Assembly: GCA_949128115.1 (NCBI GenBank)
Contig: OX421963.1
Coordinates: forward strand, 80,099,635 to 80,163,634
From: Anaspis maculata
Lineage: Eukaryota; Arthropoda; Insecta; Coleoptera; Scraptiidae
Reading direction: 5' to 3'
Length of the DNA: 64,000 bases
Positions within the stretch are counted from its first letter, which is position 1; every line of letters begins with the position of its first letter. The notes beneath the pieces were generated by a model. The model ran no database searches, had not been told where the DNA came from, and worked only from the letters and a program-made list of their open reading frames with translations. Below, in pieces: positions 1 to 10,790 of the stretch. The position numbers and the translations under genes are program-made.

Positions 1-2971
1 TTTACGGACGAGCACCATGCACAAGGACGCGCGGATGCCGTGTTCCGAGCAACTTCATCATCAACTCTGTGCGAAAGAAAGAGCTCTTGCTTTCGGAACT
101 AACTGCACACACACGGAGGAGGAATCCTCTTTCGGAGGTGAATTTCCGCTCGAGATGACGCCAAAGATATCGCTTAAAATGGGTAGAGGATAGCGTTTCT
201 CGTTTTGGTAAAGTCTGCACGGAGAGCAGTCGGTCCTTTGTGCGTGCGCGTGTATCTTTGAACTGTTTGAAACTCGTTGGGCATTATACAGAGAGCGTTG
301 CCTACACAAAGTTTTTGCTTTGGCAGCTTGCCGGGTTAAGCTTGATCAGTGCATTAAAAAACCATAAAACAATCAAACGCGGGGATGCCGAACCAAATCC
401 TCTGAAGCTTACGGTACACGGTCATCCGGCATTTGCATGAAATCCGAGCATTTGGCAATCAGGACGCGTGTGGTTCGTTAGTGCTTCGACTCGCCACAAT
501 TGATTACCAACGACAGCTAAAACACGAAACCCACCCCCCACCCGGCTGCATTATTATTTCATGCATCGTACACGCATTCCGAATTTCTTTTTCTATATGT
601 TCCATTTTGCGATGATGCAACAGGTGTTGCAGCTTTTCAACAAATTAGACAAGGTCAGCCCGGCGCAGCACACCTGTACGCGAGGTGATTGTACCGCACG
701 ATGCAACTATCCAGGAAGAACAGTTTTTGCGAACAACCTGTAACAGATTGATGACCGAGCGGCTCGTAAATGTGAGGCTATAAAATTTAATTGCGATCTT
801 GTGCGCTGCACCTCACCTCACACCTGATGATGAAGCGTACCATGTGCAAACCATAGACGGGCCTATACGAGATGGATGATGATTCTCTCTCACTATAGTA
901 TTATTCTAGGCGAACCGCGTCTCGGCTTACACGTAATCTTCGGAAGCTGTTATTAATCTCGAAGGCTCAGAATAATAACATGGCGCGCGGCCCGCCGACT
1001 ATTAATAATAATCATGATGATCTTCGTCATGAATGTGCGAGAATATAAACAGACGGGGAGGGCTGGGGCTGCTGAGAAGTTCTTGTTATCCGAGCAGCAA
1101 AGTTTCGCTGAGAACAGGCTCCCCTCGATTCACCAGCCCCCACCGATTTCGACTTTTCCTTGCAATTAACCGCATAAGAAAAAGCTTGCTGCTGCTGCTG
1201 CAACAATCCTCCCCGGGGGCCTCCTCTGCGATGGCCCGGCCGCTTTAATAAAAGAACTCGCTCTCTAAGCAAAGAAATGAACAGGTTGATTTGCGATAAT
1301 GGAAGTGCATTAGGGGAGATCCGCTCCAGTAATGAACTAAATAATTCATGGCACAGTGCAGTTCGCCTTAAGTCTTGCACCATCTGTTACGGTTTTTAAT
1401 AAAGCGAGCGAGCTCCGGAGGTAAGTGCCGTCTCAATTAAAAAACAATCATCGATTTTGCAGTTGGCGAAGAGACGAGGGGCAATCAGGAACGAAGGGGG
1501 GAGGAAAGAACAACGGAACGGCATGCTCCGCAGTTATTTATATGATTTATTAATTAAAACATGATGCACACGCAGGAATGCCCGTAATAAAAAAAATTCT
1601 TTGTGTTTCGCGGACGACGACGTCATCACCGCATTCCGACGGGGTTTCTTTGCCTGGAATGTGCGGGTCGGTTTTTGTTTTTCGGGTGGAGGGAGGACTC
1701 GGCACGAATTACGTGCATATTTGGCGACTTTGAAATGTAAACGGAAGGCGGAGGAGGTAAGAGCATGAAGGTAGGACTGTACCCACTATCCAGAAGGGCC
1801 AGAGCTCGAGTTACAGGGAATTTACCCAGATCTCCGTTTCACTAGTAGTCCTGAAGTCCTGTATTTCTTGAACGGGACAATATGGCGTCTAACTACGACT
1901 GCACATGGGTATATCAAGTTTTTGTAGAGTTGTTACTCACCAAATACATAGTATACCATATACCTACTTTTTTTATGAATTTTCGACTCATTAAGGGGTA
2001 AACTGCTAGGGATCTCTTTTGTATTTGATGCTGGACTGCTTCAAGATGTCCGATGGAGAAACGCGAGGGACGTTGGAGGAACTCCCAAAGAACTAAGGTT
2101 GAGCACCAGGGAGCTCCGTGCATCTCAGTCGCAACCGGGACCTCTTTTTACTAGTTTCAATAATGGTTTATCCCTCTCGACTTAAACATGAATTTTTGAT
2201 TCTATGCAGTAAACCATTATACCGTTAGACGGTTTCACCAAAGCAATTTTTTTGCTGTTTTCACTTGGCAGTAGGTCAGATGAAAATAACAAACAATGAA
2301 AAGTCGAACAGCAGAAGAACAAAAAGAAGTGATACTGGCAGCTATCATCGTGGTCCATGGAGCTTTTGGACGGAAGGGACACTAGGCACCAAACAGGTCG
2401 AAAAAGTAAGTACCACTCTCCTACCCAAGCGATGTCGACTTGGAACCCATAACTGGAGCTGGTTACTACCTATGGAAGATGCTTAAGACTTGGGAAGAGT
2501 CTATAACTCATATGCAGATGAATCCAGCCCAAAATAAACCTGGATGGTTCACCGCTACTCCACAGCGATTACCCTGAAAGTAGTTTACTATAGAAATGCC
2601 GTCTCGTTCGACCAAATTGTTATCTGCAGCCCAGAGCTCAATTTCAAGTCATTGGACTTGCTTTCGAAATTATCGTAAGAATGCTGATGTGAAAATTAAT
2701 GATAGCAACAAAATCTTGTAGTTGAATTCGAAATCGACAAAAGAGACTGGATTCAAAATTGGAAGACCACAACAAAGTTAAACTAGAGCATTGTGTTGCC
2801 TTTTTGCAATTATAACTTTAGTCGCCAGTTGCATTAAGCTTCAATTTTGAATCTGGAGATACATTAGGATGGTGGAATCTGGCAATTGGTACCAGAGTGA
2901 CTAGAGTATAGTTTTGAAATCGAAAAACGGGTAAGATGTCCGTGTTAATCGGCAAGCTTTTTTTGTTTTCG
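1..2971. other. Non-coding, no gene recognised
   Basis: I see no frame here with a recognisable domain; the longest open frames (118 aa or less) look like chance frames. The first ~1.7 kb is relatively GC-rich, with a short CTG run near 1189-1200 and several TAAT-type cores (for example around 955-1010 and 1535-1560). From ~1.75 kb the sequence becomes AT-rich and more degenerate. No TIR, LTR or tRNA was found. Intron or intergenic DNA is the plain reading. Confidence 0.5.
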
Positions 2972-3452
2972 GGCATATATGGCCCGTAGTATAGGGAATC
3001 ACTGCCTGTGGGAAGGTTTCTGTCCACTCTACAAACCGAAATACTGGCGGTGGAGAGGTGTGCCTAGGTATGCCTATCCAGGCAGTACAAAGGAGCAAGA
3101 ATTTGCATTGCCACAGGCAGCCAGGCGGCTTTAAGGCACTTGGAGGCCTATGACTATAAGTCAAAAACAAACAACATTTATTGGACCGGAGTCCATATGT
3201 GGGACGTCGTCATCCCTAATAAGGAAAGAAGTCGATAAATGGGAGAATAGGCAGATAGAGGCATACGTAAAAAGCATTCCAGGCCAACGACAAGCCAAAC
3301 AGCTTATTGCGTTTTCCAAAACAAAGACGCAGCTCATCCTATCGCTCTCTAAGAACGAAATAAGACTACTGACGGGTCTACTCACTAGACATTGCGAAGT
3401 GTCTCCGATCCTCCGAGACCAAACGATTACCTCTAATCTACAATCTACAAGA
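2972..3452 (+). pseudogene. Doubly deleted LINE fragment (RNase H to 3' end), same family as 7464-9668
   Basis: This is a truncated + strand copy of the LINE that lies on the minus strand at 7464-9668. Positions 2972-3166 match its RNase H segment (for example the stretch ending in the residues HLEAYD). Positions 3167-3400 continue with the frame reading TTFIGPE and KQLIAFSKTKTQLILSLSKN. Positions 3408-3452 match its 3' untranslated end. Compared with the larger copy, about 130 bp are missing at the first junction, which removes the end of RNase H including the HQG and GNEKADA motifs. About 280 bp are missing at the second junction, which removes the C-terminal zinc finger. It cannot encode a working protein. 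The 5' edge at 2972 is abrupt. Confidence 0.85.
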
Positions 3453-4396
3453 ATCCGTCCACGGACAAGTCTCTGAGAGCGGTTTTTCCAAAACCGCCGT
3501 TTGGGAGTTTGGTCAAAGAATGGCGCCACCGCTACAACCACCGTCTGGGAAGTATTCCACCTATCATCAGACATATTTATTCATAAAAAGAACAAGATTT
3601 CAACGAGTAACTTTGAATTGAATACTATAGGGGAGACGGAGATCGGTTGCTCACGTGTATCTTGATCCTGACTGCCGAAGCTTGCAAGAAAGCTCTTCAC
3701 AGGTGTGTAACCCGACAGCAAGTCCCTCACCGCTGTCCCACGATGGCCTTAATGCTGTCTCGTCCCACGCGGTCTTACTAGAAGATCTTCTTGACGATTA
3801 TCTGAAACGAACCGGAGTCGTTTGGGAAAGAGTTTCACACTTTGATGTCTAAGGCGACCCAAGGGTTTTTGGAACCACTACTGGTGTAGAAGGGCTCATT
3901 CGGTAACCAACTTGTATTGAACCCGACCTCCTACATTCGCGGTCGCGTACCGTTCACGTTTGAGGGCATTTCACGGAAGGAAACATCAAAGCACCCGCCT
4001 GAAGTCTAGCTCATTTTCGGTGTCAGGTAGGGTTGAAAATAATAACCATATTACCCGCCCGGCTTCTGGTGAAAGAGAACCATGTCTGGATTGTCTGGGT
4101 TAGCACGCCGGCCCATTAATCTTGAAGGATGAGAGACAAATGGTTGGGGACAGAGAGTCACACAGTTGAACGGGAAAAGATCTAGGATGTCACAAGAGTG
4201 GACGTAGTTGAGCAATCCACAAAACCACGCTGGTTCAGAGACATCAACCTGGAGGTATGAATACAGAGCAATCAATTAAGTTGATCCAGTTTTGAATTGA
4301 AAAACAAGTGATTTTGAAGACTGGAGATCCTGTTCATCAATCGATTTTCTTGCTTCTTGTCTTGAAGGCAACTCTTCAACATGAACCTTAAGTCAA
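3453..4396. other. Non-coding, no gene recognised
   Basis: Follows the shared 3' end of the LINE fragment. An open frame at 3655-3852 (65 aa) has no motif that I recognise. No repeats or RNA genes were seen. Confidence 0.4.
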
Positions 4397-5283
4397 CAGC
4401 GATACAGTGGCGGACTAAAGGAGGGGGGGGGGCGGCGGGGGCGGTTTGCTACGGGCCTCGGGGCCTCAATCATCTGATGGGGCCCCCAATTCCTTTTGTT
4501 TGTAAAAAAAAAATGCGAAAGAATTGGGATGAAATCCAAAAATTTAAATTTTTTCTCTCAATGGCAATTTTTTTGCATATTACTTAGGTGAGTAACATTG
4601 TTTTCCTTTTTTTCCAATTTTAATTAAGTTACCTTGGCAGGCCTCATAACAGGTTTGAAGGCCTACACACAGGCAATAATAGAGGTGTGTCTGTATCACG
4701 GAGTCTCTGGAATTATTTTTACTTTAGGCTTTAGGGGTCCCGGCCCCAGATATTATAGTGCCAGGGGCCTCAAGCCTTTGAAATTTTGCATTCTATTATA
4801 TTTTTTTTAAAAAAGGGGAGAGACAAAACAACAAAATTATCTTTTCTGCGCGCTGCAGGTTGTAGAAATTCATATTATTCCTGATTTGTATAATTATACG
4901 AGTAAGTTTTAGCATTGAGTCAATAGTCCAAATCCAATTCAACATCCAAAGCTGGAACCGGAAACTTCTTGTAGGTATACCTACTGGTGGTCAGTGGCAC
5001 AGCCAAGGGGGGCGAGAGTGGGCGAATAAACTCACTCCTCTACCTCCCAAGCGCCCACGGCACTTCATCTCACACTAAACCGACAGAGGAAAAGTTTCTG
5101 GCAGAAAATTCAACTCAACTCATTTTTTTTTGTTTCTTTGGCTTTTGCTCAATCACGGCGGGACAGGGCGAGCCAAAAAGTCTGCCGGCCTTCCTTCATA
5201 TTTTCAACTTTTGCTCCTTAGGGGCCCCATCTTACAATTCCGCCCAGGGCCATCAATTCCCTTAGTCCGCCACTGCAGCGATA
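4397..5283. mobile_element. Non-autonomous hAT-type element with 8-bp target duplication
   Basis: The element proper runs 4405-5275 (871 bp). Its left end reads CAGTGGCGGACTAA and its right end is the exact reverse complement, TTAGTCCGCCACTG. The eight bases just outside each end are identical, CAGCGATA at 4397-4404 and at 5276-5283. Short TIRs beginning CAGTGG with an 8-bp target duplication are the known signature of the hAT superfamily. There is no transposase frame, so it would depend on a relative elsewhere. The interior is rich in G-runs and GGGCCCC-like blocks. Near 4993 a second hAT-like terminus (CAGTGGCACAGCCAAGGGG) appears, which could mean an older nested or composite element. Confidence 0.9.
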
Positions 5284-7463
5284 TCACAAAAAAAACTCGA
5301 TAAATAATTGTAGCTCTTCAGAAAAGCTAAGCTCTCGAACAGCTCCGGAGTACAAAGCAATAAGCTAGAAAGCTTCAAGCCGCAGCCGCAGGTTTCATTA
5401 GGATCGTGGGAGTACCCTGCTGGCAATCAGATAAGAAAATGACACATTCCTCGAACGTCGAACAAGACAATCACCATTACGCTAGCACAAAGACCCACTG
5501 ATTGTTTTTATCGCGTCACGTGATCGCGCCACAGTGTTGGCGGTGATCAAGAGCTCCGTGTAGTTGCTCATTAAATTCGCTCCTTCCATTTCCTGAAAAT
5601 TGATAGCGATTAAATTATATAGGCCGGTTCATAAAGCGTCATTAGGCGCCACTCGCGCCGCCGTGGGGGTGATGTTGAAATATTCATGGTCTTCATTAAT
5701 AACACTGACTGGCGCCGCCGACGTGTACGCGGGGGGGGGGGGCGCCTTCAGTGGCTTGACCCCTCGATGGACTCTGTGCTCCGCCGAGGGTTGAGGGTTC
5801 TTTAGATTATCTGTAGCACGGCGGCCGCGTGTATGAAACGAAGTCGGTGCGGCACTAAATCTTTCGCTTTGGACGCGTGGCTGTCAAGCTGCAAGGATGC
5901 GGTTCACTGCACGGAACATTCGTGACAACGTCGACCCGCTGCACTTTCACCTGGATGACGTCACCCATTCAGCCAGAGCCAGCAGCCGACACACCATTCA
6001 ATAACATACACACACGCGCGACCGACTCGGGGGTTTTGCCGCGGCAACCGGCATGTCGTCTTCAATATCTCTCATGCTCAATTTGTAACTATTTTTATCT
6101 TATTCTTTAGCACAGCACAATGGAAACGCAAGAGAAAAATTGATCGTATTTTACGAGCTGAACTCGACCACAACTATTGGCGCTACCTTGGTAGCTAACA
6201 TAGAAGTTCTCATAAGCCTACGGAAACTTGTAATTTGCATTTGAATTTACTGAAAGAATACACAAGAATCATATCGTGGAGAGAAAGTTTAAGAGCCACT
6301 GATTAGCAGGTTTCTCATCGCTGCTGTTAATTTGAATGACATTGACAGCTTGTCAACAAGATACAAAATCCGAATCGAACTCTTTGAGCGCGAATAACCT
6401 ATCTTCGAATTGAATAATTTGATGTACCTCAACTAACAGTAAGTCGTTTAATGTCTGACTAGTGCCCGTTGATGAGTTGATTGACTAGTTGACCAGCGAA
6501 CATGGCAGATTTCTCGGCCCAGTTTTGAGGCCACGATGGCAATGTATCAGTAGTCCAGCAATGTATCAGTCCAGCTTAGATACACACTACACACTATGCA
6601 GATCCATGGATATACGACACGAAAACTGTTCCAGGCGGCGAATTTTCAGGCACGCCGAAATTGTTGCGGTGGTTAACCGTCGTCGTCGTCGTCGAGACGT
6701 TATTACGGGGATAATCCTATGTGGATGTGTGTGTGCGTCCTGATATTTTATTCAAACACTCTGAAAAGCATCGTTCGTCAGTGATTACGTAGCTTAAAAG
6801 GGTTCCCGGTAGGGAAAAGGTAATTCAGGTCATTTCCGAGCAACTCTCGAGGCATCCAATTACTTACTCTGAAAGGAGCGAGAGCCAACAGCCAGGGCCC
6901 CGCGCGCACACTGCTCCGCTACGCTATACTTCTTCCTCTTGTGTATCATCATACCGAGAGAGCCGGTCAAAAATTAGATTACCGGCGCGTGCAGCAGGCA
7001 AGCACAGCGACAGGAAAGAGGAGAGAGCCGAGGCAAGAAGAGCCCAATTTAGCGGTGGCGGTCGTGGCGCAACTACGTGACTAATTTTTTCGCGAGGAGG
7101 AAAACTCTCGAGTGAAAGAGGGTTTTTTGCGAAAGAGGCCCCCGTGTTCGAGTGACTGCCGCGAAATGCCGCCGAGAAAAACGACCGACGCCGACGACAA
7201 AAAAAAAGTCATTTCTGTAGCGGGACCTCTCATCACGGTCATCATTCCTGCAAATTTTGAAGCGGGTGTATCTGATAATGACGAACCAGAATTTCCATTG
7301 AAAATCCGTAGGTAATTATCATTGCTATTGACAATAATTATCTCGAAGAAAAGCGCTAGAAAGCGCAACGGAAATTTCAATTGTCACGAAGAAAAGCGCT
7401 AGAAACCGCAACGGAAATTTTGATTGTCAAAGAATTATATCAGGTAGGTACTGTGATGACCCT
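5284..7463. other. Non-coding, GC-richer block with simple repeats
   Basis: No recognisable coding sequence. It holds a G-run near 5731-5742, a CGT run near 6680-6693, several TAAT and ATTA cores, and a purine-rich GC-rich stretch around 6890-7230. A two-copy tandem repeat is listed separately at 7343-7430. This may be regulatory or intronic DNA, but nothing is proven. Confidence 0.4.
7343..7430. repeat. Two-copy 44-bp tandem repeat
   Basis: Two adjacent copies (7343-7386 and 7387-7430) share the core CGAAGAAAAGCGCTAGAAA followed by a near-identical tail ending in ATTGTCA. They differ at a few positions only. Function unknown. Confidence 0.8.
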
Positions 7464-9668
7464 TGTAGATTGTAGATTAGAGGTGGTCGTTTGGTCTCGG
7501 AGGATCCTTTCTGCACTGCGACCTATAAGATCTTTTGTGCGTGACCATGCTTCTATTTAATGTCCCGGGAAATCCACCTCTTCACCGAATCGGATGATTT
7601 CCTTGGGAGACTTACCTCTGATGTCTGCGGGTGTCAGTTTCACACCTCCCAGCAGCGTAAGTCTTTTCTGTGCCAGTGCTTTGCACTCGCAGAGTACGTG
7701 CACGGTGTTTTCATCTGCCGATGCACAGAGCCTGCAAATAGGTGAGTTTTCCTTACCCATTTTTTGCAGGTGGTATATCACTTTGCAATGTCCAGTGAGT
7801 AGACCCGTAAGTAGTCTTATTTCGTTCTTAGAGAGCGATAGGATGAGCTGCGTCTTTGTTTTGGAGAACGCAATAAGCTGTTTGGCTTGTCGTTGGCCTG
7901 GAATGCTCTTCCAGTAGGCCTCTATATGCCTATTCTCCCATTTATCGACTTCTTCCCTTATTAGGGATGACGACATCCCACATGTGGGCTCCGGTCCGAT
8001 AAATGTTGTTTGAGCTCCTTTTTTTGCGAGGGCATCCGCTTTTTCGTTTCCATCGATACCCTGGTGGGCAGGTACCCACATCAAAGTGAGTTTGTTGTTC
8101 TTGGCCAGCTGTATAAGTGATTTTTTGCAGTTCCAGATGGTTTTTGACTTACAGTCATAGGCCTCCAAGTGCCTTAAAACCGCCTGGCTGTCTGTGGAAA
8201 TGCAAATTATTGCTCCTTTGTACTGTCTGGATAGGCATACCTGGGCACACCTCTGCACCGCCAGTAATTCGGTTTGTAGAGTGGACAGAAACCTTCCCAC
8301 AGGCAGTGATTCCCTATACTTCGGGCCACATATGCCTATCTTGGCTCCTTCCTCTCTTACGGATCCGTCTGTGTACCAGATCATGTTGTTTTTCTGTAGC
8401 CGGGCCACCCTCCGGGCGCTTTCCTGGCGGTCATTCACGACCACTCCATAGGTAGCCCCGGAGTCGTACTCAACTTGCATGAAATCCCTTGGGCTCGTGA
8501 GGAACTGCTCCCTTATTGTGTTCAATACTGTTAAGTGTCCTCTTCTTAGGTTTTTGGGTCCTATTCTGAGAGCACTCACTAGTCCTTCTTTTTCTTCTTG
8601 TTTGTGCAGTGGAAGTAGGTTCAGTAAAACCTCTATCGTTGCTGTAGGAGTGGCGAACATAGCTCCCGTGATACCTAGACAGGCAAGTCTCTGAAGCTTC
8701 TGTAGCTTTTGTTGGCTTGTCTTTTGTCTAGTTTTATCCCACCAAACGAGTGAGGTGTACGTGGTGATCGGTCTTACAACTGTCATGTACGACCATTTTA
8801 GTTCCCCTCAGTACCGGAGCAGTCAGTTCGACTTTTTTTTCTGCGGCGTGTGAACGGAACTATCACAGTTTTGGCCGGGTTGATGCTAAAGCCTTCTTCC
8901 AAACACCATTGATTAATAGTGTTTATGACATTTCAACAAGTCGTTAACTTCAAACTTTCCTTGACCAACGACTGCTACATCGTCGGCGTATCCGTAGCTG
9001 CTGTAGCCCTGTTTCGTCAGCCTCCTGAGCAGTTCATCCACAACAAGACACCACAGGAGGGGCGATAAGACTCCACCTTGTGGACACCCTTTTCCAGTGG
9101 TGACTGTCACAGACTCTCCTCCAAGGTCTGCGGTTACTTTCCGGTCCACAAGCATGGATTGGATCCATTTTATGGTAGAAGTATCAATACCCTACCCTTC
9201 CTCTTGACGGCTCTTTCAATGGAAGAGTAAGTGGTGTTGCCGAAAGCACCCTCCACATCCACGAATGTGCCGATCGCAGTTTCTTTTGCTTCCAATGCTT
9301 TCTCTATCTCTAACACTAGGTTGTGTAGAGCATCCACTGTGGATTTTCCAGGTTGATATGCATATTGTCGCATATGGAGTGGGTTCCTTTTTAGGATGCC
9401 ATTCCTTAGGTAGTTATCTACAATTTTTTCCATGGTTTTCAGGAGAAACGATGTGAGGCTAATAGGGCGGTAGGATTTAGCCTCTTCCGGAGGCCGTCTC
9501 CCTGCCTTGGGTATAAAAATTACCTTTGCCTCTTTCCACTCTTTGGGAGTGTATAGGCCAGTACAGAGCAGGCCTTGAAGATTTCTTGCAGTTGCGGGGC
9601 TAGGTATTCGATGCTCTTATGCAGTAGAGCAGGATAAATGCCATCTTTATCTGACGATTTATGAGCAT
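7464..9668 (-). pseudogene. R1/LOA-like non-LTR retrotransposon ORF2, 5' truncated and frameshifted
   Basis: Read on the minus strand, the reverse transcriptase starts near 9668 (DGIYPALL, then SYRPISLTSF). It continues through a 9170-9433 frame (motif A region TFVDVEGAFGN) and an 8913-9155 frame with CPQGGVLSPLLW (motif B) and YADDVAVV (motif C). After further frame breaks near 8790-8910 it reaches the intact 409-aa frame described separately. The 5' part (ORF1, endonuclease, start of RT) is absent, typical of 5' truncation during target-primed reverse transcription. At least two frameshifts separate the RT pieces, so no active enzyme is made. The 3' end near 7464 ends in the same TCTACAATCTACAAG as the fragment at 2972-3452, which fixes the family's 3' terminus. 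The order RT, RNase H, zinc finger points to the I/LOA/R1 group; the clade is not certain. Confidence 0.88.
7557..8786 (-). CDS. LINE RNase H plus C-terminal zinc-finger region (intact 409-aa frame)
   Basis: This is the longest surviving frame of the LINE at 7464-9668 and not a separate gene. Residues 1-130 are the RT thumb/connection region. Residues ~136-257 form a ribonuclease H domain with all expected acidic residues visible: D140 in WYTDGS, E173 in LQTELLAV, D199 in STDSQAV and D251 in GNEKADA, with H241 in PAHQG. RNase H removes the RNA strand during element replication. Residues ~351-368 carry a Cys/His cluster (CRLC then HVLCEC) as found at the C-terminus of I/R1-type ORF2 proteins. 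The first residue comes from a GTG in a broken frame, so it is not a true start. The absence of stops over 409 codons suggests the copy is not very old. Confidence 0.85.
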   Translation of the reverse strand: MTVVRPITTYTSLVWWDKTRQKTSQQKLQKLQRLACLGITGAMFATPTATIEVLLNLLPLHKQEEKEGLVSALRIGPKNLRRGHLTVLNTIREQFLTSPRDFMQVEYDSGATYGVVVNDRQESARRVARLQKNNMIWYTDGSVREEGAKIGICGPKYRESLPVGRFLSTLQTELLAVQRCAQVCLSRQYKGAIICISTDSQAVLRHLEAYDCKSKTIWNCKKSLIQLAKNNKLTLMWVPAHQGIDGNEKADALAKKGAQTTFIGPEPTCGMSSSLIREEVDKWENRHIEAYWKSIPGQRQAKQLIAFSKTKTQLILSLSKNEIRLLTGLLTGHCKVIYHLQKMGKENSPICRLCASADENTVHVLCECKALAQKRLTLLGGVKLTPADIRGKSPKEIIRFGEEVDFPGH

Positions 9669-10519
9669 CTTGACCTGACCTTACACAAGAAATTACGAGT
9701 CTGGTTATTCAAGTATGAAATTTTGCCGATGCAAATTTTGGTTAGAAATTAAGTCGTAGTTTTAACACTAGGTCTTTGTGAACATCCAAAAACGCCGACA
9801 GACTCGGACATCTTGAAGAGTCGTAAAATTGAGCCAATGCCTGCAGAAGGTGGAATAAGACATTCCTGGGTTGACAGAGAAAGTATAATAGAGGAAGAAG
9901 AAACGAGAAATGTTGATTATTGCAATTTCACGTTCAGTTTTAGCTCAGAAATGTTTTTGGGACAGGCCGAGATTCGAGCCTCCGTACAATATTCTTTCGA
10001 ATCTATTAGCAATGATGATGGATTTTGCATTAGAGCCACCGACCGGCCCATTTATATTACATTTATATTTTCAAGTATATTACTCGTATATTAGAAACTC
10101 GAAACGACAACGACAAAACCGGAAGACCCCGGTTCAATCCCTGGAGATAAGCGCTTGGGCTCCGGAATATTTATTGGAATAGGTAATGAAGTGATGAAAT
10201 ATAAAGCAAAAGCGAATGCCTAAGAACCAAATGTAGGCGCTGACAGAGAGCAACAACCATTATGACTTCATTATTTATTTGGTAGTCCTGAAAACGTTCA
10301 GGGACGGCAAATTTAGCCATGCCTAAGGCAACACAAAATCCAAGTCTGTCCTTGCTGATATGAACCAGATGTGAACTACAGACAAGAAAAAAACTCAGAT
10401 TATACAGTTATTCAGCTTCCAGGTGAAGACGTAAGTTTCATATCTTCTTTGCAATAAGAATCACCCAACTCCTTTCTTTCGCTAGCAGAGTACTGAGATG
10501 GAGATGACTCTTGTCTGAT
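9669..10519. other. Non-coding, no gene recognised
   Basis: The LINE RT match stops near 9668. Two overlapping frames (up to 93 aa) around 9813-10182 have no recognisable motif. A sequence resembling a tRNA B box (GGTTCAATCCC at about 10130) lacks the rest of a tRNA. Confidence 0.4.
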
Positions 10520-10790
10520 GATGAATTCTTCTTTGATGCACAAGTGGAAAGGCAAAAATTTGTCGACTATTGATGGTTTCAAGACAATTTAAACAAGACA
10601 CCAATCTTTGAAGACATCACGTCTAGAGACAGATATCTCATAATTTCACATTTTGCCAACAATACAAAAATGAACCGGGAGGACCAGCTTTCCAAAATCA
10701 GATTATTTGTCGACCACTTGAAAAATGTGATTTCTTCAGCTTTATTTGAGAACGTGGTGCGGATTATGCAGATTATGCGGATGTTGATGT
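10520..10790 (+). pseudogene. piggyBac-like transposase fragment
   Basis: The frame from ~10610 reads TSRDRYLIISHFANNTKMNR then EDQLSKIRLFVDHLKN. This order (a DRY/DRF block, HF..N, then D+L.KIR....HL) is the pattern of the N-terminal part of the piggyBac/PGBD transposase domain, ahead of the first catalytic Asp. Upstream, an in-frame stretch (SDDEFFFDAQVERQKFVDY) may belong to it but ends in a stop. Neither catalytic Asp region nor TIRs with TTAA target sites were found around it, so this is debris. The family call rests on about 45 residues. Confidence 0.55.

Noticed and set aside
1183..1205. CTG/CAG run that could encode a Leu or Gln tract
   Set aside because: Short simple repeat with no surrounding domain or splice evidence.
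10105..10150. B-box-like GGTTCAATCCC suggesting a tRNA
   Set aside because: No A box, anticodon stem or acceptor pairing at tRNA spacing.
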